64,000 bases of DNA from Gammaproteobacteria bacterium (GTDB lineage Bacteria; Pseudomonadota; Gammaproteobacteria; Pseudomonadales; Halieaceae), in contig JANSYN010000007.1 of assembly GCA_024742415.1 (NCBI GenBank), positions 186,001 to 250,000 on the forward strand, given 5' to 3'. The position numbers and the translations under genes were made by a program. Below are positions 26,230-34,400 of the stretch, in pieces (positions within the stretch are counted from its first letter, which is position 1; every line of letters begins with the position of its first letter). The notes beneath the pieces are model-generated. The model searched no databases, was not told the DNA's origin, and worked only from the letters and a program-made list of their open reading frames with translations.

Positions 26230-26387
26230 ACGCATCGGCGCAGGCGCCTGCAAACAGGGCCACCGCGGCACGGGATGTACAGCTGGCCGCGCTGCTGGCA
26301 TCAGCCGGTGTGCTGGTCGCGGCGGCAATGTACTGGTGGGGCGAGATTCAATCGGTGCTGGAACTGTTGGAGATGGCCTACGGCTAG
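26226..26387 (+). CDS. Small single-helix membrane protein, 53 residues
   Basis: Starts at GTG with AGGAGC at 26215-26220, a good ribosome binding site, and ends with TAG 26385-26387. The protein has a charged N-terminus, one membrane helix (LAALLASAGVLVAAAMYWW, about residues 20-38) and a short acidic tail ending ELLEMAYG. It is the last plus-strand gene of the PQQ/DUF6644 operon and overlaps the previous small frame by four bases. The helix and site make it more credible than most frames of this size. Function unknown, perhaps a subunit of the membrane pair upstream. Confidence 0.55.
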   Translation: MNASAQAPANRATAARDVQLAALLASAGVLVAAAMYWWGEIQSVLELLEMAYG

Positions 26388-26413
26388 ACGCTGCTTGCAA
26401 TGGGCGACTGACG

Positions 26414-27034
26414 CTAGGGCTTTTGCTGCTCCCCGGCCTTCTGCGCGGCGGGATCAACCTGGCCAGTAGCGCTCACCCGGGCAGGGTTTGTCGGGGCAAA
26501 TGCATAGGTAAACTCGCGCCCGTCGCGAAACTCCCTGGCCTGTTCGAAATAGCCGTTGGTCTGCAGTGTCAGCGTTGCGTTTTGCTGTGTGCGGTTTTGC
26601 CAGAACCAGCCGTGCAGGCCGGTGAATACGGCGTGATAGCTGCCCGCCGCTTGCCGTTTCCTGGACTTATCGAAAGTCTCCGCGTAGCCGGGCGCAGCAC
26701 CATCAGGTTCTGCGTGGAGCTCAGCCACCAGTTCGGCGCTGCTTTGCCATTGGAACAACAGGACATCGCCGGATTGCAGGCGGTACTTGAATTCCACAGA
26801 TTCAAAAGGCGCCAGGTGGAACGTTCTTCGGTCCTGCTGCCAGGGCCCCACTTGCGCTACCAGCGCTGTACTTTTTTCCGTGGCTAATCCGGTGAGCCCC
26901 AGGGCTTTGCCACTGCCTAGTGGATCCCACCCGTATTCCGCCGGCAGCACTACAGTGACCAGCAGCGCAAGTGCAGCCGCCAGGGCTGCGCCGCTGGCGA
27001 CCAGGACCTTCTGCCGATTGACTGTGCGGTTCAT
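26414..27034 (-). CDS. Membrane-anchored periplasmic protein of metal-resistance loci
   Basis: A 206-residue protein with one N-terminal helix (VASGAALAAALALLVTVVLPAEYGWDP) and a periplasmic beta domain. The sequences LPAEYGWDPLGSGKALGLT and GLHGWFWQNRTQQNATLTLQT match what databases call transmembrane anchor proteins, found next to HupE/UreJ and cation-efflux genes. Here too it follows a HupE gene by 52 bp. ATG start. The molecular role is not known; periplasmic metal handling is likely from context. Confidence 0.75.
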   Translation of the reverse strand: MNRTVNRQKVLVASGAALAAALALLVTVVLPAEYGWDPLGSGKALGLTGLATEKSTALVAQVGPWQQDRRTFHLAPFESVEFKYRLQSGDVLLFQWQSSAELVAELHAEPDGAAPGYAETFDKSRKRQAAGSYHAVFTGLHGWFWQNRTQQNATLTLQTNGYFEQAREFRDGREFTYAFAPTNPARVSATGQVDPAAQKAGEQQKP

Positions 27035-27086
27035 TGCCAGACCATCCCTTGTGTAAGCCTGTTCCCGATCCCTGTCATCGCGCTGG

Positions 27087-27824
27087 TCACGCGAAAACGT
27101 AGGCTGCTATTTGACGGCCGGTCAGTATGAAGCCCAGGCACATCAACACGGCATTGGCGGCAAAAGCAGAGGTGCCGAAAGAGCGGCTGCTGCGCCACAG
27201 CAGCAGTACATAGGCGATAGCGGTCAGCGCAAGGATCTGCCCCAATTCTACGCCAATATTGAAACTCATGAGGTTGGTCAACAGCCCGTCGCCGCCGCTG
27301 ATGTAGCCCTGCAGCTTGGTCGCCAGGCCGAGGCCGTGACACAGGCCAAACACGAGAACGGCCAGGTGCGTGCTCGGCTGCAGGCCAAGAACATGCTTGA
27401 AACCACCCAGGTTCTCAAAGGCCTTGTACACGATAGACAGGCCGATCACGGCATCGACGAGATGTACATTCACTTGCCAGTTAAACCACACGCCGAGCAT
27501 CAGCGTGATGCTGTGGCCGAGGGTAAACAGCGTGATGTAGGTGATGATATCGCTGGCACGAGACAGGAGAAAAATGACCCCGAGCAGGAACAGCAAATGA
27601 TCCAGCCCGGTAAGCATGTGCTTTGCGCCCAGGTAGAGAAACGGCCCGACGGCCGGCCCCGAGAGGCTTTGCACATAAGCGGCGTTGTCCGCTGAAAGAT
27701 CGTGTGCCGTGGCCTGGACTGCACACATCACCAGCAGCAGTGGCAACGCGCCGCGTGCCCAACGCAGTCGTGCGGTGGCCGCACGTACACACTGCGGGAG
27801 GGTGCAAGCCGGCGCAACGTTCAC
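27087..27824 (-). CDS. HupE/UreJ family membrane protein
   Basis: A 245-residue protein. A long signal-like N-terminus (cleavage near ATAHDLS) precedes about six membrane helices. The family marks are HMLTGLDHLLFLLGV, TLGHSITLML and LVFGLCHGLGLATKL, each with conserved histidines that form the proposed metal path. HupE/UreJ proteins move nickel or cobalt across the inner membrane; this secondary branch occurs with heavy-metal genes. The start is GTG, 35 bp after a cytochrome gene and 52 bp before the anchor protein gene, all on one strand. Confidence 0.85.
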   Translation of the reverse strand: MNVAPACTLPQCVRAATARLRWARGALPLLLVMCAVQATAHDLSADNAAYVQSLSGPAVGPFLYLGAKHMLTGLDHLLFLLGVIFLLSRASDIITYITLFTLGHSITLMLGVWFNWQVNVHLVDAVIGLSIVYKAFENLGGFKHVLGLQPSTHLAVLVFGLCHGLGLATKLQGYISGGDGLLTNLMSFNIGVELGQILALTAIAYVLLLWRSSRSFGTSAFAANAVLMCLGFILTGRQIAAYVFA

Positions 27825-27859
27825 GCGCGTGGCCTGCCTGGTGATGCGCGTTGCAACGC

Positions 27860-28378
27860 CTACCGGCTCGCCCCGTCACCGTACTGGTCGAAGGCCGCCT
27901 CGCCGCCCGCGGCGGCTTCGCGCCCCTTGACCCAATACTGGTCATGGCAGGCCTTGCAGACCTGGTAGATACGTCCGCCGGCATCAAACAGTGCATCAGG
28001 ATCCTGCGCCGTCGCCGCTGCGATGGCCAGTTCACCGGTGTCGATCAGGCCGCGCGAGTATTCCTGCCAGTCATCGCCCATGGAACGTCCGGGCATCATC
28101 ATGAGGTTGCCGCTTTCGGCAATGATGGCCGCTGCGTGGATGATCTTGTCCCAGCCCTCGTCGGTCGTCGGGTGCAATTCGCGGCTGCCGTCGGCAGTGA
28201 TGATGGTTCCCGCGTTGTCCCAGATGACATCGGCGGCGGGATCCAGTATCCAGCCCATCATCTGCTGTACATTGGCCAGGGGACGATACTCAGCCGCTGG
28301 CGGTGCATCACCAGGCGGGGTACCACAGGCCGCGAGGGTGGCCATGAGCAAGGCCGTCAGGGCAGTGTGTTTTGGCAT
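27860..28378 (-). CDS. Cytochrome c-556/c-prime-like lipoprotein
   Basis: A 172-residue precursor. The lipobox LAAC ends at Cys18. The mature part is helical with the haem motif CKACH at residues 141-145 close to the C-terminus, as in cytochrome c-prime and c-556. Met40 or Met41 in the first helix is positioned to be the axial ligand, which would make it the low-spin c-556 type. It is the first gene of the operon with HupE and the anchor protein. A role in electron transfer to the nearby PQQ enzyme is possible but the genes are on opposite strands. Confidence 0.82.
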   Translation of the reverse strand: MPKHTALTALLMATLAACGTPPGDAPPAAEYRPLANVQQMMGWILDPAADVIWDNAGTIITADGSRELHPTTDEGWDKIIHAAAIIAESGNLMMMPGRSMGDDWQEYSRGLIDTGELAIAAATAQDPDALFDAGGRIYQVCKACHDQYWVKGREAAAGGEAAFDQYGDGASR

Positions 28379-28423
28379 TGCGCGTCTCCGGGTGGTTGCA
28401 GTTCCAACGGCATGTTAGCAGAA

Positions 28424-31400
28424 CTACTGTCGCCTGCGTTTGCGCAAACGTGCCGCCCCACCCAGGCCAACCAGTACGCTCAGTATGATAAGGCCCAGTG
28501 TCGGCAAGGTGGGCACTTCCTTGGGACGGAAGCTGTTGATCAGCCGGGTGATGTTGTTTTCCGGCGTCGGGTCGGCGCCGTTATTGCCATCGTCGTTGGT
28601 GCGCGCAACGTTTTCAATCTTGCTGCCGCGGGGTTCGCGAACGACCTGTACAGCGAACTTCAATACGCCGCCCTGGCCGGCTCCCAGGTCACCGACCAGC
28701 GCCGTACACACCGTGCCTCCCGGTGAGCGTGGCGGGCACGACCACGTTGTGGGCAGGCTGGCACCGCGCGCAAACTCGGTACCACGCGGCACGGTTTCAC
28801 GCACCACGGCGCCAGTGGCATCCTGGTTGCCCACGTTGCGGTAGGTCAGCTCGTAAGTAATGGTCTGGTCCACTTTGACAAAACCGGCGTCATTGATTTT
28901 GAGAATGGTCAGGTCAGGATTGGCGATGATCGGTGTGACGTCGCTGTCCTGGTCGTTGACGACAACGCCCAGGCCGTTGTTGCCATCATCCCTGATGCGG
29001 GCGGTATTGTTAATGAAGTCCGCGCCCGCTGCGGCCGGGGTCAGTACGCGTAGCCCAAATTGTGCGGTCTGGGCGCTGGCGCCGGGAACAAGATCACCGA
29101 CCAGTGTCTGGCAGGTGGTGCCCGACAGACTGCCGTCGGCGCAATCCCAGTTGGTGTTGCCGCTGGCGGCATCGCTGAACGTCGTGTGCAGTGGCACGGT
29201 TTCGTCGATGACCACACCCGTGGCGACCTGGTTGCCGAGGTTGCGATACGTCAGGGTATAGAAGAAGGTCTGGCCGGGCACCACACTTTGTCCGCCATCG
29301 TCCTTGAGAATCTCCAGCACGGGCGCTGCGACCAGGGGTGTGGTTTCCAGGTCATCATCGACCGAGGGGATCACGGGCGCGTTCGAGTCATTCTCGCGGC
29401 CGTCATCCGCAATAGAAACGGTATTGGTGATTTCGCTGACACCACTGGGCACGAACGTATCCACGAGTACGGCAAAAATGATATCGGCACTGCTGCCGCC
29501 GCTCAGGTCGCCCACGGTGAAGCGGCAGGTGTCACCCGCCGCGCCGCCGGCATCGCAGACCCAGCCTGGCGTGCTCGCATTGGCCTCGAATGTGGTGAAG
29601 TCCGGCACGGTTTCCGTAATCACCACGCCGGTGGCATCCTGGTTGCCAGCGTTGCCGTACTGCAGGTTGTAGCTCAGCACGGAACCGGGGCTGCTAAAGA
29701 GCACGCCGTCCATTTTGTCGATGGTCATGATGGGGTCAGCGACAAGCGGTACGATGGTTGCGTCGTCGTCGGCGGCGGTCGTTGGATCGTCGGATACCAG
29801 CGGAGAGATTTCGGCCGATTCTGCCGCTGCCTGGTTTTCCAACGCCTCGGCGGCGCCGTCAGCGTCGGGGTAGGGTAGCGGTATGCGCACATCGTAGGTC
29901 ACGATGACGGAGCCACCTGCCGCAAGCGCTGCAGATGTGACGCGAATCTGCGTATCGCCGGGGTTATTGCCCGTTACAACCGTGACACTCGCGCCACTGC
30001 CGACCGTGCTGGTGTTCACGCTGCCCACCTGGAACTCGCCGATGCTGTCCGGTGTGTCGGTTATCACAATATCGGTTGCCGGTGCCGCTCCGGTGTTCGC
30101 CAGCGTGAGCGTGTAGGTGACAAGATCGCCGGGTTCAGCCGGATTGCCCGGGGCGATCCACGTTTTTTGCAGCGCCAGTTCAGGTAGTTCCAGCGTATCC
30201 TGGGCCGTGGCGGTGTAGGTACGCTCTGCCGCGTCTGGCCCCGGCAGCGAGGTAGCCTCGGCCGTGGCGGTGTTGGGTATGCTGGTGGGGCCGGGTTGGC
30301 CGTTGTTTTGCAGGCGCAGGCTGAATTCCACTACCAGGTTTTCGCCCGGCAGTAGCACTTCCTCCGGGGTGGGTGGCGTCTGTGCACTGGCGGCGGCGAT
30401 CTCGACCGTGATGTCGTTGCCCGCCACTGACTCGCTGATCGCAAAACCCGGAGGCACGGTGATCGGTACCAGGCTGCCCGGCACCCAGAGGCTGTCACTG
30501 AAAACATCGGTAATAACAGTGTCAAAGGCCGCTGACGTGCCGGTGTTTTCCAGTTCCAGTCGAAGGGTGGCCTCGTCCAGCACAAGGCCGGTGAAGGTCT
30601 TGTTCAGGCTCAGCTGCGGTTCCACAATGAGCACGTCCACGGCGCTGTCGACGGTGATGACATCGGCGATGCCGTCAAACATCAGCTCCACCGTGTTGAG
30701 CAGTCGATCACCGGCCATGTTCGCGGGTTCATCAGGCACCTGTAGTTGCAGCGTGAAAGCGATACTGTCGTTTTGGTCGGTGACCCCATCTGCGAGGTTT
30801 TCCACGGTGCCGTAGAGTACTTCGATTTCAGGGTCCGCCTGCGGCATTGTGATCATGCCCGGCAGTGAGGTGGTGATGTTGTCGCCCACAAAGGCGACGT
30901 TGCCGCTGACCAGCGCGAGCGTGCCGTCGCCGTCCTGCTGGAACGTATCCACCAGTGAAACGTTGGTGCTGGTGCCTTCTGTAAACACGGCGACCAGTTC
31001 ATAGGAGATGACTTCACCGATGGTCGCGACCTGGGCCAACGGATCACTGGGGTCCATGGCGCCCTGCTCGTCGTCATCCAGTGACGTATTGCCCACGCGC
31101 TTGACGACAAAATTGTCGGCGTCGGCAAACAGGCGCGCGCGTGCCATATCGCTGTAGGTACGCGACTGGGGCGAGCCGGGTGCGGACTCCCAATCCAGTG
31201 TCACGTCGTTGCGATACAGCCCGGGCACACCGAGTGCAGGGTCCATTTGCACTTTGAACGAGATTTCACAGGAGCGCGTGGCCAGCGGCAGGGCATCGAC
31301 TGTGAATTCCAGGATGCCGGAAGAGCCGACAGACGGCGTGCTGACCACGGTAAAGCCCGGGCAATCGCTCGCCAGTGGCTCCAGTGGGTCCTCGATCCAG

Positions 31401-34400
31401 AGCATTTCAGGCGCCAGTTCGTCGACGATTTCAAGATTGAATGCCGCGGCTGAAGAGGCCGCGGTGTGCTCGATGACCAGTCTGAAGCGTTCTTCCTGGG
31501 CGGCCTCGGTGAACCCCTCCGGGACACCGTTACCGGTGAGTTTGCGTATGCCCAGCAGTGGCTCCACGATGTTGAACTGCTCAATATCTCCCAGCACGGA
31601 TTCGCTGGTGGTCAGTGTGGCCGTATTTCGCTTGTTGTCGTCCTCGCCGGTGCCGACATTGGCCGCATCATCCAGCACGATGGCGGTGACCTCAAACACA
31701 ATACGGTCCTCGAGGTCAGGCTCGGGGCGGGTGTCTTCAGCGTTGATGATATCGCCCAGCGACCAACTCAAACAGTTGCTGTCGGGCGGTGTACAGGCCG
31801 TTGCAGCATCACCGATACCCAGGCCGCTGCTGAGTTGCAGGTCGCCACCAATGGCGATGATGCGGCTGCTGCCCGGCATGAAGTCCAGGGCAACACCGTC
31901 GCTGGGCAACAAGTCGGTGAGCACGGCATCCAGTGTGGTGCCGTCAGGAAAGTCGGCGGCAATGGTAAACGTGGCTGTTTCGCCAATGGTCAGATCGTTC
32001 TCCGTTGCCAGCGGGCGCTGCGTGGTTTCCGGTATCGATGTGTCTGTCAGGAGCTTGTTCAGGCCGGGCGGGCTGACCAGTACGGTCCACTGGTCAGTGG
32101 TGGCGTAATCGCGATCCTCTGTATCGCCCTGGGTATTGAGGCTGGTCCACGCCAGTTGGGCCTCGTTGACCAGTGTATTGCCGGTAATTGCCGTGCGCGA
32201 CACCAGTGCGCGAAACGCAATGTCACACACGCCCCCTAGCGGGAATGCCGCCCACTGCGCGGAAAAGCCGTTGCCGACTTCCGTTGGCCCGCTGCTCGGT
32301 GGCGTATCGCAAACGCTGCCAATCTGCGCTGAGCCGGGCACCAGTTGCAGGTCTGTCGGCAGCTGGTCAGTCAGGTTGACATCCTGTGCGTCCACGCGCG
32401 AGGCGGCGCTGTGCTGCACACGCACCTGGTAGGTGATCTCGTCACCGGCTTCAACTTCGGACACATCCGCCGACTTGTCGATATCCAGCAGCGGCTCGAC
32501 GATTTCCACCGGTTGTTCTGCGGAGGACTCCAGACCCGGTAAAAAGCGCACGATGGCGCGGTTGGCGTCAAGATCATTGTTCTGGTTTCTCGCGCTGTCC
32601 AGGACTTTGGCGACCACCTCGATGACGATGCGATCGGCGTCGGTTGCGCCGTCGGAGCCGGTGTTGACGACGCGGCCATAATTGAGAACGACTTTGTCGG
32701 CAAAACCGTCGCTGTTGTCATCGCTGATGTCCGCGACGGGGTCGTCATCGCCACCGGGACTGAAGCTGAGGTCGCTTCCTGTGCGCACTGTCCTGGCTGA
32801 GAGTACTTCCAGCAGTGCACCGTTGGTGGGCAGCAGGTCGGTCACTTCCAGTTCGACAGCCCTGGCAGCAGGCAGCGTCACCACAAGCTCAAAGGTCACT
32901 TCTTCACCAATGGTCAGTGATTCGGCGCCTGCGGGTGTGCCGGGAATGGCGTCGGTCTGGGGTTGCGATGTACTGCTGACGGTTTTTTCGATGCCCACGT
33001 CAAACACCTTGAAGAGGTCGCAGCCCTGGCTCAGGTAGGTGTTGGCCGCGCCGCCGGCCGCGTCAGTATCGCCAGTGCGCTCAACAGCGATGGTGTTGTT
33101 CGGTGCTGCGGGCAGCGGCTGGTCAGCGGCCGACAGACTCTGCCACTGCACCTGCGCGCAGTTGTTCAGCGTGATCCCCGCCAGCGGGGTGAAGCGGAAG
33201 TCGCTCTGGAACTCGATGATGCAGACGCCATTGGTGGTCGGCAGCGCCGCCCACTCGATCTCGAGCTTGTCGGAGGTGGTCTCTGCAAGCACATCTACGC
33301 GGGTGGTGGCCGGGCAGTTGGTGAGCGAGACCGACGCCGCGCCACCGGGGATTTCCATGTCCACCGGGAGTTTGTCGGTGAACAGGAGGTCGAAAGCGTC
33401 GCTACCACTGGTGCCGCTATGCGCCAGCTCGATAGTGACCAGCGGCGGTGTGGAGTTGTCGCCGATGTTCGGTGTAAACGTCTTGCTGACGCTGAGCGCA
33501 GGCTCAACAAGCGTGATGGCGGGCGCGCGGTCCTGCACCTGCAACTCTGTCCCGCCGGCAGGCGTCCAGTACCAGCGTGCGCGGTTGCGCAGGCTGATGT
33601 TTGCCACGTTGGCGATCGCGTTGAGAACGCGGGCGCGATAGACGATGGTAAGCGTCTCGTCCGTGGCGTTGTCGCTGTTGCTGTTGGTGACCAGGCCAAA
33701 GCCGCTGGCGAGGTTGGTGGGACCAAACACCAGCTTGCGGTCTGGCCCCGTGGTGCCTCCGCCCTGTGCAAGGTAGCCCAGGTTGTTGTTGAGCACATCG
33801 GCAAACGAGCCTGCATCGGTGGTCAGCGCCGCGGAGCTTGCGGTGATGCTCAGCACCTCGACATGTGCCAGCCCCACATCGAGCAAATCTTCAAACCGTA
33901 CGGCGGGGGACTGCCCCTCAGGCACGGTGATCGCCACCGAGTAGGTCACTACCTCGCCTATGGTGGCCAGCCGGCCATCCATGGCGTAGCCCGGAGCGAT
34001 AGACACTATGGATTTGTCTACCTCGGGCAGTGCGGTTTCGATGACCGCGTCATCTATGCGCGTGGGGAAGCTGCCACCGCCGCCAGGAGTAGATACCCAG
34101 GTGACGCCGGCAGTGTTGGTCAGCCGCTCACCTGGGCTGATATTGCCTTGGAGCGTGCAGGTCAGGCGCAGTAGCGCGGTATCAGCGCCAAAAGGTGCGC
34201 CGCCACTGGGTGGGTTGTCGTCGTTGCCAGGTAGCGGGTCGTCCAGTACAAGGCCCCCTGCGCTCTGCAGGCCACCGGTAAAAGTGAGCGTGTCGCCATT
34301 GCCATTGGTGACTGTCGGCGCCCCGGGGCAGTCCAGCCCGTTCACGGCGGCATCGGTAATGGTGACCGCGTAGGCGGGCTGCCCACCGATGTTCTCTACG

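Noticed and set aside
27112-27124. TGAC-GGCCG-GTCA box similar to the operator before the PQQ operon
   Set aside because: It lies inside the 3-prime end of the HupE coding sequence and is explained by codons for LTGR.
32963-34174. 403-codon plus-strand frame inside the giant gene, plus similar frames at 29060-29878, 31466-32239 and 35822-36370
   Set aside because: All are antisense to repeat modules that translate into recognisable DUF11 domains.
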